Below, one piece after another: positions 1-24,389 of a DNA stretch of 64,000 nt. The notes beneath the pieces were generated by a model. That model made no database searches, was not told the origin of the DNA, and saw only the letters and a list, made by a program, of their open reading frames with translations. The translations under genes and the position numbers were made by a program. Position 1 is the stretch's first letter. The number at the start of each line of letters is the position of its first letter. The stretch comes from Temnothorax longispinosus (taxonomy: Eukaryota > Arthropoda > Insecta > Hymenoptera > Formicidae), in the NCBI RefSeq assembly GCF_030848805.1, contig NC_092359.1:15365102-15429101 (forward strand), read 5' to 3'.

Positions 1-193
1 CATATATAATTCTTTAAGATTTGGTTGATTATACCTAGCTTTATACGCGATCAAAAGTCATATGCGGAGTCCATATATAAACTGTATAGCCTGAACTCCA
101 AAGTCAACTTCAATTTGACATTGCGTCGATTGTAAACCCCACTTGTGCTAAGCTGATCTTCTATCAATTCATAAAAAAATTAACTTAAAATTT

Positions 194-449
194 GAAAAAA
201 AGTGTGCAAATTAGGAACTCGCTTCCTCATTATTACAGATCGATCGCTACCATTGCTCCTATTTTATTTAGTTCATAAAGCTTTCTCTATGAGGGAGCTA
301 AACTAATAAATACTAATAATAATTATGCATCAAGCAAAATACAAGCTTCCTCATAAGAAAAAGTTTTATGAGCGAAATAAAATGTTAAATTGCTCTGAAT
401 AGGAGTAATCTGTAATAACGAGGAAATTTCTAATTTGCACACTTTTTGA
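194..449. repeat. inverted repeat in an intron upstream of the LRR exon
   Basis: A stretch at 194-240 containing gtgtgcaaattag and cctcattattacag returns in reverse complement at 407-449. The arms are about 40 bp and imperfect. It lies just before a splice acceptor, so it is probably a MITE in the intron. Nothing coding is seen in 1-491. Confidence 0.6.
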
Positions 450-491
450 TGTAATTGCAATACTATAATAATTATATGATTTTTGTTACAG

Positions 492-798
492 ATTCCAATC
501 TCCAATCACTGATGATTGCTTGCACAGATTACTTCCTTCCTGGCAACTCCTGGAATTAGTTGCTTTACAGTACATTGTCCTTACTGATCACAATTTGAAA
601 TTATTAACGCAGTGCAAAAACTTAAAACAGTTAAAACTTTATTGGGTGAAACTTGTTACACCTGATAAGTGTTTTACTATTTTGGAACAATGTTCAAAAC
701 TGCAAGAGTTTCATCTCTTATCCTGTAACATTGACGATTGTTTGGTTAACGAATGGAAGGAAAGATATCCGCATGTGTCCATCTATACACTTGAATGA
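492..798 (+). CDS. last exon of a leucine-rich-repeat (F-box-like) protein
   Basis: The exon follows an acceptor (tgttacag) ending at 491. It reads without a stop to TGA at 796-798, giving about 101 residues. The protein has spaced leucine repeats (LVALQYIVLTDHNLKLL, CKNLKQLKLYWVKL, CSKLQEFHLLSCNI) of the cysteine-containing LRR kind seen in F-box/LRR proteins, and ends a few residues after the last repeat. The start of the gene lies left of the window. A role as a ubiquitin-ligase substrate receptor is inference from the repeat type, since no F-box is in view. No frame damage is seen. Confidence 0.7.
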
Positions 799-911
799 TA
801 ATTTTAATAGTTTTGTTAACCCTTTTATATATATATACATATATTATATATGTAGCAATTTACTTTTTAAAAATTATCTAGCGAACTAGATTGTAAAAGA
901 AGTTAATGCCT

Positions 912-917
912 AATAAA
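912..917 (+). terminator. poly(A) signal of the LRR gene
   Basis: AATAAA lies about 115 bases after the LRR stop codon, followed by T-rich DNA. The position fits the 3' end of the gene. Confidence 0.5.
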
Positions 918-1280
918 AACGAGACATCCACATTTATTTATAATTTATTTTCGAACAGTTTTATCTTCTTTTTTCTTTTTTGTAATTTGACTCTTTTGAC
1001 AGATGGTCATTTTGCTTCCTTAAAATAGTTGGTTAGCAAAATATTAAGGCAAACTATATTAAGGCTCTTGGGCTCTTTCCGCTATCACGTAAGATTAATT
1101 GACGTCAGAAGCGAGAAATGACACGCTGAGAATTCTTGCGTGCCATTTCCAAATAAAAAGATATTTGCATAAAATAAGCACTTCATATATCACTTCAGCA
1201 CACTTCAAAAATACTCCGAGGTGCTCCATGATTTTTACGTCTGCTATATATATTACTACCAATAATGTTACCAATTGACA

Positions 1281-1568
1281 ATAATATTTTAGATTATCTG
1301 CATAATAATCGTGCACACATTCCTGTATTCTTATTGCATTATTTATGAAATTGTATTACGGATCAAAAATCCTGGAAACATCGGAAACATTGATAAGACT
1401 ATTAGTACCCAAATTGGGTACAAAGATGGGTAATAATTAAGCGGTCTATCAAGTTGATATTTGCGAGATTTTTTATCTCAGATCTATAATACAATTTCGG
1501 AAAAATAATGCAATAAGAATGCAGAAATGTGTGTATGATTACTATGCATATAATCTAAAATATTCAAT
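1281..1568. repeat. MITE-like inverted repeat, arms about 85 bp
   Basis: The segment at 1281-1367 (atattttagattat, cttattgcattat) recurs in reverse complement at 1484-1568, separated by about 115 bp. Arm identity is roughly 85-90 percent by eye. No transposase is present, so this is a non-autonomous element of unknown superfamily. Confidence 0.65.
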
Positions 1569-1569
1569 A

Positions 1570-2880
1570 TGGTTCTATCGTGGCAAAACGAAACATATTA
1601 ATACATGTGTCAATAAATTTGGCAAATATTTCGGTCCTATCATTAAGACGTCTTCTCTCTAGTAAGCCCACGCCCCACAGCAATAATCACCGCTTACAAT
1701 GGTACCGTTTACTTTGAAGGAATGTATGTACGGTTATTTCGGACCTTCGCATACACTCGTTATCTGTTATTAGTTTAGAAAAATTAGCAATTCGTCATCT
1801 TACCCCCATTTTACCCCCCTTTCCCCTGAAATGTATTTCGCAGATATCTTTGGCTGCTATTGTGCATTATATTTCGATGTGCTCGGAAAGGTAAATCAAC
1901 TTTGAACTTCGCCTTTCAATTTTGTTTTTATCATACTTGTTCCATAAACAGTTTAAGATTCTTTAAAAGTTCTTTTTTTTTTTACAATAAAACAATTATT
2001 TCACATTACAGTTACTTTTAAAAGTTTTCTTTATGTTTGTAACAAATGAATTATTCTATACACATTACAGTTACTAATGACTTATACCCTAAAAAAAGAA
2101 ATTAGCCTAATTGTTATATAAATTTTGACATAGATTCCCAGTCAGAAGTGACAAGTCGAAAAGCCGGCTATATTAGACGGCTATGTCGTCTATGGTTGAA
2201 ATTAGTATGCAGTAAAACCATTTTTCAACTAGTTGATAATTTTGTTTGTATTAATTGTAGGGACGCGTTTTCCGCAAATTTGTAACTTGTATCATAAAGT
2301 AAAAATTTAAGTTTAAGAACAAAATAGTTACATATAATAAGTCGAAAAGATGACTATTAAACGTACTATTAGACGATCTACAAGAGTTTAAATTTTCTCA
2401 ATTTAAATATGCATTTTATTGTAATTGTTACCTTTATAATTTGTATGATTTGCAATCCAAAACAGAAGGTGCGAATCTCGATAAGCTGAAAAATACTTTG
2501 TCCTTTGTAAATAAATGTTTCTTTTGAACATAGAACGTAATCGGACATCCGATGCAGTTTGAATTTTCTCTACTATTAATTTGTGTGTGTGAGATATGTA
2601 TATTTATATTTGATACAAAAATATACAAATTAAACGGTACGGACTATTGGGAAAATATATAATTAATTTCGCATGTAACACGGAGATAATAAGTAAATAA
2701 TAAATATTTACTACATGTTTGTTTTATTATTAATTGATGCTTTTCTGACTTCTTCTTTCTCCTTTCTTCTTATTCAAATCCTTTAATAAGGAGGAGTAAT
2801 TTTGATTTTTAATTAGTCCTCATATAAAGAGAAATTCAGCGAAATCGCGAATTGAAATGAAAAGGTTTCGCTGAGGTGTT
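1570..2880. other. intergenic, no gene recognised
   Basis: AT-rich DNA with short A and T runs. Short open frames here lack splice context and protein character. I see no feature I can support. Confidence 0.5.
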
Positions 2881-2904
2881 GCTCACTGTTGGCATACTGT
2901 TATT

Positions 2905-3185
2905 TTGACGTCTCTTCTTTGCTAGATGTAAACGTAAAGACTGCTAAACAAATGTCCAAGTACAACACGAATTGCCTTTGATATGCAAATGATAATAAAT
3001 TACGCTGAACGTTTATAATTTACTTATTCGTATAAAAGTCTGTTATCTTCTTGCACACTACTCTGTGCTTACGCAGCTTTCCTTTGTCAGCTGTTAGCAT
3101 AGACTGCTAAACAATGCCTAAATTAAATGCCTACGTGCAACACGGATTGCTTTGATATGCAAATGCAATTAAATTACATCTTACT
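2905..3185. repeat. tandem direct duplication of about 170 bp
   Basis: A block with agactgctaaacaa, caacacgaattgc and tttgatatgcaaatg at about 2935-3005 is repeated at about 3100-3175 with small changes (caacacggattgc, same tttgatatgcaaatg). The two copies are in the same orientation. A GAA repeat follows at 3191-3207. Confidence 0.6.
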
Positions 3186-3279
3186 TTGTAAGAAGAAGAA
3201 GAAGAAGATATTCATATCTTGTATTTAGACAAGAGAGTGTCTGCGAAGGTAATCAAGTCTGGGAATAATATAATATACC

Positions 3280-4340
3280 ACACTTATAATCTTAATATCT
3301 TAATATTAAGAATTAGGTTATTATCACCATTGGATATTAATCTCTCCTTTTCCATCATATGCCTTTTAAATTTCATCTGTTTTTCCACATTTGTTTCTTC
3401 TTTCTCTCCATTCGTAATATTTCCCTTCTAGACAATGCTACAGAGGATTAATACCGTCAATGTTTAAAAATAAGACATTCTTGCGCAGGAATAATTTAAC
3501 GACTAATAAATTTCAATGTTACCTAGTTTCGACTTTTATTCACTTGTAAAATTTATTTTTATTTGGCGAGAGGACTCAACAATCTCGGAACTCTGAACCC
3601 TTACAGATGACGATGGATTAGTCTCAGCAATTGTCTCAGCGGTTGTTCACGATGGATACCAGAGTAGGATCTAAATACAGGTGACCTTAGAATAACATAC
3701 TTCGATATTGCACGAGTCTCGAATAGCCGAGAAAAAAAAATTATTTACATTATCTCTTCGATTAACGTCTTTTTTTTTTATAAAACTACTAAAAATATGT
3801 AATAACATTAGGCTATTTTTTGAAGTCTTTTTAAAATAATCCCTTAAAACCAAATGCCCAATTTCATATAGATCTGGAGTCTTGAACATTTTCAATAACA
3901 CGAAACCAATTAATCGTGTTATTTGAGAGTTACCTATATAATTGAATATTGCTTATGCATTAAGTTTTATAATAACGGAGAAGCTGAGAACGATATAAAG
4001 ATAGACAACATTTATAATAAAACTGCAAAAACTCAATCTTGAAAGATTTGTAATTTCTCTATAAGTTCTTATTTAGAATTACAATAGTAACTTTTCTTTA
4101 AAATCAATAAAGTATCCTTAACACACTTGTTTATATTATAAAACAAATATATATCATATAAAATCATTAAAAATGGAAAAGGTATGTATCTTCTTCCAGA
4201 GCGCTGAACAATTAAACAATTAAGAGAAAAATTAAACATTACAAAATACTTTAAGGGAAACTTTTTTTGAAAACTGTCTACACTTACTCATATTTCTGTA
4301 TTATTTCCTACAAATCTGTTATTAACAGATCTCAATTTTT
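3280..4340. repeat. segmental-duplicate copy of the 3' flank of the Rad52-like genes
   Basis: This non-coding block (ttaatctctccttttccatc, gcccaatttcatatagatct, cgtgttatttgagagttacc) is repeated at 25480-26430, 30540-31900 and 41880-42480, and in the mirrored arm at 50500-51100 and 61120-62490. It sits directly downstream, on the minus strand, of Rad52-like coding sequence at 4.4 kb, 31.9 kb and 42.4 kb. It therefore probably travelled with the gene 3' end during duplication. Confidence 0.75.
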
Positions 4341-4399
4341 ATTTCAATCAAGTTTACTGATAGATACTCGTAAATACTCGATAGACTGGTAAATACTCG

Positions 4400-4706
4400 T
4401 TACCATGCGTCACATCAAATATTTTAAAACGTTCGTTAACAATGATTTCCCAATTGCATTGCAGAACCGAATGTGTTACCTGAAACATTTGATTTTTCTG
4501 AAATCTGCTCATCCAATGACTGTGCATCTCATTGCACGTCGTTAGTTTGTTTAGGACTAATCCTTCTCTCTGCAGTTCTTTTTCAATTTTTTCTCCAAAC
4601 GACAGAAGAACTCTTTTCAAGGCATTTACAGCAGAACCCTGCGCAAACAATAAGTCCCAATCGTTTATAGTATGACTCCAATTGCCCTCTCCAAAAACCT
4701 TAAATT
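4400..4706 (-). pseudogene. Rad52-like fragment, motif A fused directly to motif C
   Basis: Read on the minus strand, the fragment begins with KVFGEGNWSHT, which is motif A of the Rad52-like modules further right. It then jumps into the last bases of the intron that normally precedes motif C (tttgcgcag) and continues GSAVNALKRVLLSFGEK. The exon carrying motif B, with the intron before it, is missing, so an internal deletion joined the two parts. A two-base CT duplication at about 4565 then breaks the frame relative to the copy at 42.7 kb. It lies head to head with the acidic-protein pseudogene at 5.0 kb, the same arrangement as at 42-43 kb. It is almost certainly non-functional. Confidence 0.75.
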
Positions 4707-5016
4707 GCGCGCTCCGCGAACACACTTTTTACGGGCAGTATGATTCGGGATAATTATTAAGATGTGGAAAACCATGCAAGATGTCTTCTTTTTTTTATTT
4801 GCCTAGTGTTTATCCATGGAACGATTGATACAACCATCGTCGTCGGGATCGAACGTAAATATGACGAACAAAACCACGAGTTAAATTTCCCAGGAATTAT
4901 ACCGCACCGCTGTATATTTACCTTATTCTCCGCACGAGCTCGGGCCGACTATTTTCACGATCTATGCGATCTAAAATTTCTAGTTCCTTAACTTTCCTTT
5001 TGGTACTGTGACAGAC

Positions 5017-5922
5017 ATGGAACCGGTACCAGTGATGGAAAATAACTAAAGCGGCGAGTTTTACCGATACAAATTCGGAGATTCCGCGACGTGTCGAGAC
5101 GAAGGCAGATATCAAGCTGTCTGTTGAAAGACAATCAAGATGAAAAATCAATCGCTTCCGATTCGGAATTGATGAAATTTTGGAAGAGGATAGCACGCAT
5201 TCTGATGAATCCAGGATTATCAGCAAGAAGGAAGGCTCGAATTCAAAGGACAGTCATATACTTTTAGACGCGTTAACGGGTGGTAACTCAGTCGTAAAAG
5301 AGGAAAACAGTGCCACGCCAGACATTAAAACGGAGAGTGCAGGTAAAAAAAATGTATTATTCAGTCTTTTATTTTTTTATTTCACAGGACTGAACTTTTA
5401 ACACAAATAAATAAATAAATAACTGCACAAGCTTTACATATTATGTAATATTTTTATGCAGATTATTAGCTGAGAAAACTATTATTGGTGATCCCGTATC
5501 GGAGAATCTCAATTCTGGATCGCCTGTTAACAACGTTCAACAAGAATCAAGCATAACCAACGTAAAAAAAATGAAGTCTCCGCGCTTCCGCAGCCTTTAT
5601 ACCAGAACTTGAGGCATCGATTGACCCAGCTGAATGCCGAATGCGATTGTTGGAGCATATCGAGCATTTTCAATGTCACATCGATTCGAGATTAACATCC
5701 ATAGAAGCGCAAATTTTGGTATGTAATATAAAGACATTGAAAAAACGCGTATTAAAACGCATTCAACAAATGGTCATTCCATGCGTTTTAATGTGCAGCT
5801 CTAGAAGCGATGGACCCGGATGAACTCGTATCAGATCCGCTTGTTCAACCCGTACTAAGCAGACTGTACAAATGCTCCTTCGTGACTTGAATACGGTCCG
5901 GAAACTAGCAGCATTGTGTTGA
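5017..5922 (+). pseudogene. broken three-exon gene for an acidic, unrecognised protein
   Basis: Three exons can be traced: 5017-5342 (start MEPVPVME, then Ser/Glu/Lys-rich sequence), 5462-5718 and 5799-5922. Donors and acceptors are in place (gcag|gtaaaa, atgcag|atta, ttttg|gtatgt, gtgcag|ctct). The C-terminal part, CRMRLLEHIEHFQCHIDSRL followed by LEAMDPDELVSDPLVQP, looks like a helical domain of a real protein family that I cannot name. At least four small indels break the frame, at about 5040, 5125, 5175 and 5868. A second copy at 43134 has an intact first exon up to a two-base insertion. It may be a decayed gene or a gene seen through assembly errors. Confidence 0.6.
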
Positions 5923-7320
5923 AAACGTAGTTCTCAAACTTGAGAGTATTTTACAATATACTTACATGTGCAGATAGACGATATAGATAGTATAGACATA
6001 AGTAACGTTTCTCAATTTGTTGTCAATAAAGGTAATTATTCTACCGTACTAGGAATAAAATTCGATTATTTAAGATAGCTGTTAAATCTTTTTGATTTCG
6101 CATTTAGAATTTATTTTAGAGAATTGTAACAATATTTAAAAAAAAGTAAAAAGATAAAATATTTTCAAAGTCGTTTGTTCGTTTATCGTTTGTGTGTTTC
6201 ATGCCTGGTGCTTCTATGGGACTTTTGGAAATACAGAATAATAATGAAATTTCACAATTGTCACACGGTACGGACTGACTCTTGCACCAAAGAAATGCTT
6301 TTTTAATAGGTAGCAATAAAATCCTGTCATCAAAGTAGGAGATTAACGACCAAACGAGCATCGCGGTGTAAAGTTATTCCATCAACAAGTTCGAGTTTGA
6401 CAAGAGAAAATACACATTACATCATTACATTATAACATTAGATCGATCAAAGGACGGTATAAATAAATGATTGTACTCTATTACATTTTAAATTTTATAA
6501 ATTTATATTAATTTTGTCGATCTTACAATCATTAACTCATTAGCGCGGGATAATTAGCAATTGGGCGAATTACAAAGTCGATCTGTATATGATGTTCGAG
6601 TTCGTAAAGCTAGTGCCAGATTATGCGTAATTCCATCTTTCCTTCTCGATCCTTATTATCACGTTCTTCTTTCTTTTCTCGTCGTCGTTGCTTTCATAAT
6701 CTTCTTCCCACCATTTCCTTTTACCAATTAACTTACTCTTACTCTTCACTGTCATCCCTCTTCCTTTTGCCCGCGCTCTGCTCCATCCTATACACCTTTC
6801 TTTTTAATCTCTCTACCTTCTTCTTCAATTCTTTTATCTCCTTATCTTGTCTTTTACTGTCCTCCTTAAACTCCTTCATCATCTCCCATACTTTCTCTCC
6901 TCCTATCTTTTCTATCCTCCTTTTCTATTATAATCTTTCATCTGCACTCCATCCTTTCCACCGCTTTCCTCTCTTTCTCCCTTTAGGTTATCTGTAACAA
7001 GAAAGTTAAATTTACCTCATTTCACTTGCTCTACCTTCCTCTCTCGCCCCTTCACTTCGGCCTTGCCCGCCACCTTCTTCCTTCTCCTTCCTCTTTTCTA
7101 CTTACGTTTTTATTTTCCTCCGCTTTTCTACTTCTGTTCCTCACTCGTAATATCTTATGCCAGCACGTACTTACGGCTTACGCCTCTCGTTCAGGCACTC
7201 TAATGGCTCTAATGGCACGTGTCCTGCGGTCCTGCTTCAATCGTCACTCGATCCGTACTCGCGCGGGTACTCGTGTCGTTCTGCGCAGTTCTGCGTTTCG
7301 TCCGATCCGCTTCTGGTTTC
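5923..7320. other. intergenic; polypyrimidine-rich tract 6623-7160
   Basis: From 5923 to 6620 the DNA is plain AT-rich with no recognisable gene. From about 6623 to 7160 the plus strand is strongly C+T rich, with long runs of ctt, tcc and ttc. Open frames there encode only Ser/Leu/Phe-rich low-complexity peptides and are not credible genes. The tract ends just before the palindrome at 7.3 kb. Confidence 0.55.
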
Positions 7321-7429
7321 TGTAAGGCTCTATAAATGTGAGTATTCTCGATCCGCCATTTTTCTTCCAATCATCTGTGAAAACATAACCTTTTCGTAAA
7401 CGTCAATACGCTTTCGGTCTCGCGATTAA

Positions 7430-7904
7430 GGCTCCTGGATGGTCAGCCGAGAACTCTGCGTTGATGGTGGCGCCGCCACTCTCTCCTCTCACTCTCTCCA
7501 ATGGAGAATTCTGTCTTGTGACATGTTGACAACCTATTTTGTCGTCCTTGCTATTTCTTTATTACTCGCTCTGTGCTTGTGCTTTAACGTTTAACGTATT
7601 CGTGAAAATCGTAAAAATTGACCGAAAAGTAAGATTTGCATGCGGAAGTAACGTTTTCACCTCTTTTCGATAGTCGTTAAACGGCTGTTTTTCCCGTATG
7701 TTTAGGCTTTGTTTTATGGCTGTTTGTTTATTGTCGAGGGAAAAGGGTAGTTTTCGGTCAATTTCGGAAGTGTTCTGAAACGATCTATAGTGATGTTTTA
7801 TTGAAATGTCTCTTTATTTGAAAATGGTACGGACGACAAAATTGGGTGTTTTCCTCGCCTCAATAGTGAGAATTCAATATGGCCGCGGTGACCATCCAGG
7901 AGCC
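7430..7904. mobile_element. piggyBac-type non-autonomous element with TTAA duplication
   Basis: The element begins GGCTCCTGGATGGTCA and ends with the reverse complement TGACCATCCAGGAGCC. It is flanked by TTAA at 7426-7429 and 7905-7908. The matching place in the other palindrome arm (around 9395) reads straight through with a single TTAA, giving a true empty site. TTAA targets are the hallmark of piggyBac transposases. No transposase is encoded, so it moved in trans. Confidence 0.85.
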
Positions 7905-8207
7905 TTAATGTAAAAATTTAGCTGAAATATCGATTCTGTAAAATTGAAAATAAGTATTAATTGATTCTTATTGATTAGACGTGTGTTCTTAAACGCGCGA
8001 CAGTATAATTTGTTTTATAAGTGTCGTATTTATCGTAAATCGACACATCGTGACTCTGTTTCATTGTACGTATTTGGAGCAGTAATTTCAAGGGCAGAAG
8101 GTATATTATTTAAATAATACTCATCGCGAAAAATGTTTTCATGTTGCAGTTTTGTCACATTTTGACATATTTGTGTTTTTAGATTAAGTATTTGGCTGTT
8201 TTGTAAA

Positions 8208-8708
8208 ATGTCAACTGAGGACAATGAAAAAAAATCCAAGTACGTCGCATCCTGGGCCAAATGTTGAGGTAATTGCCGCATAAATTCCTAATTTTTTTCT
8301 TTCGTTTACTAATTTAATGCTTCATTTATCATATTTAATATACTTCCACTCATTTCAGGACCCTAAGCTTCAAGAGTATTACACAGATGAAAAAATTGAA
8401 AGTTTGTTGGTCGAAAATCTCTACCTGAAGAGTCTGCTAAAAATGTCAACTAAGGACAATCAAAAAAATCCAAGTACGTCGCATCCTGGGCCAAATGTTG
8501 AGGTAATTGGCGCCTAAATTTCTAATTTTTTCTTTCGTTTACTAATTTAATGCTCCATTTATCATATTTAATATACTTCCACTCATTTCAGGACCCTAAG
8601 CTTCAAGAGTATTACACAGATGAAGAAATTGAAAGTTTGTTGATCGAAAATCTCTACCTGAAGAGTCAACTGAAACGGTTACATCTGTGTAATACTCTTG
8701 AAGCTTAG
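8208..8708 (+). CDS. small gene with a duplicated exon in the left palindrome arm
   Basis: Three exons fit splice rules: 8208-8268 (ATG, MSTEDNEK...), 8359-8502 (DPKLQEYYTDEKIESLL...) and 8592-8708. Exons 2 and 3 are copies of each other, and exon 2 ends with a second version of the exon 1 peptide (MSTKDNQKNPSTSHPG). Acceptors read atttcag|gaccct and donors gttgag|gtaatt, all in phase 0. The expected protein is about 107 residues. Exon 1 has eight A where the mirrored copy has seven, which breaks the frame and is probably a homopolymer error. The stop TAG lies inside the inverted arm, so the C-terminus is made of palindrome sequence. Function unknown; the Glu/Leu-rich repeat could be a short coiled coil. 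Confidence 0.5.
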
Positions 8709-9094
8709 GGTCCTGAAATGAGTGGAAGTATATTAAATATGATAAATGGAGCATTAAATTAGTAAACGAAAGAAAAAATTAGAAATTTAGGCGGCAATTA
8801 CCTCAACATTTGGCCCAGGATGCGACGTACTTGGATTTTTTTGATTGTCCTTAGTTGACATTTTTAGCAGACTCTTCAGGTAGAGATTTTCGACCAACAA
8901 ACTTTCAATTTTTTCATCTGTGTAATACTCTTGAAGCTTAGGGTCCTGAAATGAGTGGAAGTATATTAAATATGATAAATGAAGCATTAAATTAGTAAAC
9001 GAAAGAAAAAATTAGGAATTTATGCGGCAATTACCTCAACATTTGGCCCAGGATGCGACGTACTTGGATTTTTTTCATTGTCCTCAGTTGACAT
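8596..9094 (-). CDS. mirror copy of the small duplicated-exon gene
   Basis: On the minus strand the exons are 9035-9094 (ATG at 9094), 8802-8945 and 8712 down to a stop at 8596. Exon 1 is in frame here, with seven A in the homopolymer. The last exon runs out through the loop in a different frame, so its C-terminal residues differ from those of the plus-strand copy. The two genes converge on, and overlap at, the palindrome centre. Transcription from both would give perfectly complementary RNAs. Confidence 0.45.
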
Positions 9095-9487
9095 TTTACA
9101 AACAGCCAAATACTTAATCTAAAAACACAAATATGTCAAAATGTGACAAAACTGCAACATGAAAACAATTTTTCGCGATGAGTATTATTTAAATAATATA
9201 CCTTCTGCCCTTGAAATTACTGCTCCAAATACGTACAATGAAACAGAGTCACGATGTGTCGATTTACGATAAATACGACACTTATAAAACAAATTATACT
9301 GTCGCGCGTTTAAGAACACACGTCTAATCAATTAAGAATCAATTAATACTTATTTTCAATTTTACAGAATCGATATTTCAGCTAAATTTTTACATTAATC
9401 GCGAGACCGAAAAGCGTATTGACGTTTACGAAAAGGTTATGTTTTCACAGATGATTGGAAGAAAAATGGCGGATCGAGAATACCTAC

Positions 9488-9723
9488 TTTTTTAGAGCTC
9501 TAGTTTCTGGTCCGTATGGTTCAGTGGTTCCAAGTTCCAAGTTCATTTGGTTCCGTAATTCCGTCCAGTCGCCAGTCGGTTCACTGTTCAGTTTCATTCA
9601 GTACGCTTCGGGGACCGGACCTGACCGGACCGTCTGGACCGCGGAAGTGTGAGGACTTTCGCGCGCGTTGCGAATAAATCTCTCTCTCGCGTGGTGCACG
9701 TCTCGTCTCACGAATTAGCAGAT
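9488..9723 (+). promoter_or_regulatory. CTP synthase proximal promoter and 5' UTR
   Basis: The 236 bases before the CTP synthase start are more GC-rich than the surroundings. They hold short tandem words (ttccaagttcc, ccagtcgccagtcgg). No TATA box stands out. The reading frame stays open upstream of the chosen ATG as far as a stop at about 9646, but sequence like the family begins exactly at MKYILVTGG, so 9724 is the likely start. Confidence 0.45.
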
Positions 9724-23131
<13,408 letters not shown>

Positions 23132-23225
23132 AAAGCAGCTTTATTTCATTTTGTTTCATTTTATTCCATAATTTTATTATACCATAGTCTGATCCATCAC
23201 ACTTTTATCTGATCTTCTCTTGTTG

Positions 23226-23700
23226 ATCGGCTTAGTTTACATCGACCGTTTAGTACGTCAAGTTCTATATTCGGACTAAATTCATTGGTACGATCGATGT
23301 AAACGACGGCGTATCAGAATAGTAGGTCTAGTTTACATCGATCTCTTGATATGCGTATTAAATAATATATTTAATATCTCGCGGCGCGGGGCAGAGCGAC
23401 ACTTTTCTGCCAGATTCTTTCGTTTCGTGCCAAAACGCGTCGATTGAGCATAATTTCATCGATATTTAAAAAAATATAAATAAAATAATATTATAAATTA
23501 TAACAATATTATTATAATAAAATTAAAATTAAAATATATACTAGTTATTTACTATTTAATACGTGTATCAAGTGATTGGTGTAAACTAGGCCAAATATGA
23601 CTTAATACGGTTGATGTAAATCGGCCGTATTTAACGCTCAGTCCGCACCAGCTTGATTATACCCGTATTAAAAATATCTACGGTGTAAACTAAGCCAATA
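23226..23700. repeat. MITE-like element with TIR around ggcttagtttaca
   Basis: The left end is gatcggcttagtttacatcg and the right end cggtgtaaactaagccaa, which are inverse to each other. The phrase tttacatcga recurs several times inside in both orientations. It lies just after the CTPS stop codon and may carry the gene's 3' UTR. Confidence 0.6.
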
Positions 23701-23704
23701 TCAT

Positions 23705-24385
23705 AATTCACAATTAAAAGCTAAACATACACGCATGATAAACTAATCGTAAGATAAACAAACATGCGTGATAAACTTGTTTGGCTAATATACAATATTT
23801 TACAAAAAAAAATGAAATGTTTATCTCTATGTACATCCAAAATGTGAAATTTATTAAATATTATATAAGTTTTATATTTTGTAATAAATTATAGATATTA
23901 CATTTTAATAAAAAAAATTACTTACTGAACATCAAAAAGATATTGATACTCCCTTTTGAAATTATTTATAACTTGCAGAAATAGGCAGTTATAAAAATTA
24001 AAAACGAATTTTTTTTTAATTATAGCGATTAGAATATTTTAAATACTTATTAGAAAATATACTATTACATATCTTATTTTTAACCTTGGCTTTTAATACC
24101 TTTTATATTTGAGAAATATGCGAATCGCAATTTTTCCAAAAGAAAAAAAGTATAGCTAAAATAATTTCATAAATTTTTTAATCTATATACTTTTTCACGG
24201 AAAAATTCGTATAGTATACCCAGGTAGCAAAATGATACGCCAAAGATATCGAAAAGCTAACCAAAAAAGGACTGGGATAACTTTTTAGTTGGCTAAAAAG
24301 ATTCCTCTTTTGACAAGAAAATTGTATCTAATGTCCACTTAAACGGCGTGTATGGATGTCAATACCACAGATTACTGTGATCTCT
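23705..24385. other. intergenic, nothing recognised
   Basis: AT-rich sequence without credible coding, repeats or structure. Confidence 0.5.
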
Positions 24386-24389
24386 CGGA

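Larger units (their letters stand above)
7320..9487. repeat. palindrome, arms about 800 bp, loop 59 bp
   Basis: The left arm runs from about 7320 to 8622 and the right arm from 8682 to about 9487 in reverse complement, with near-identical sequence. The unique loop is 8623-8681. The left arm is longer only because a 475-bp TTAA-flanked element sits inside it at 7430-7904. That one-sided insertion argues that this palindrome is real genomic DNA. The right arm ends about 240 bp upstream of the CTP synthase start codon, so it lies in or next to that promoter. Confidence 0.85.

Noticed and set aside
4764..4991. Plus-strand ORF starting MENHARCLLFFICLVF, which looks like a signal peptide
   Set aside because: It overlaps the shared promoter-like region of the Rad52-like and acidic-protein genes, is not kept open in the other copies, and has no homologue I know.
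6623..7399. ORFs in the pyrimidine-rich tract
   Set aside because: Low-complexity Ser/Leu/Phe peptides with no splice or family support.
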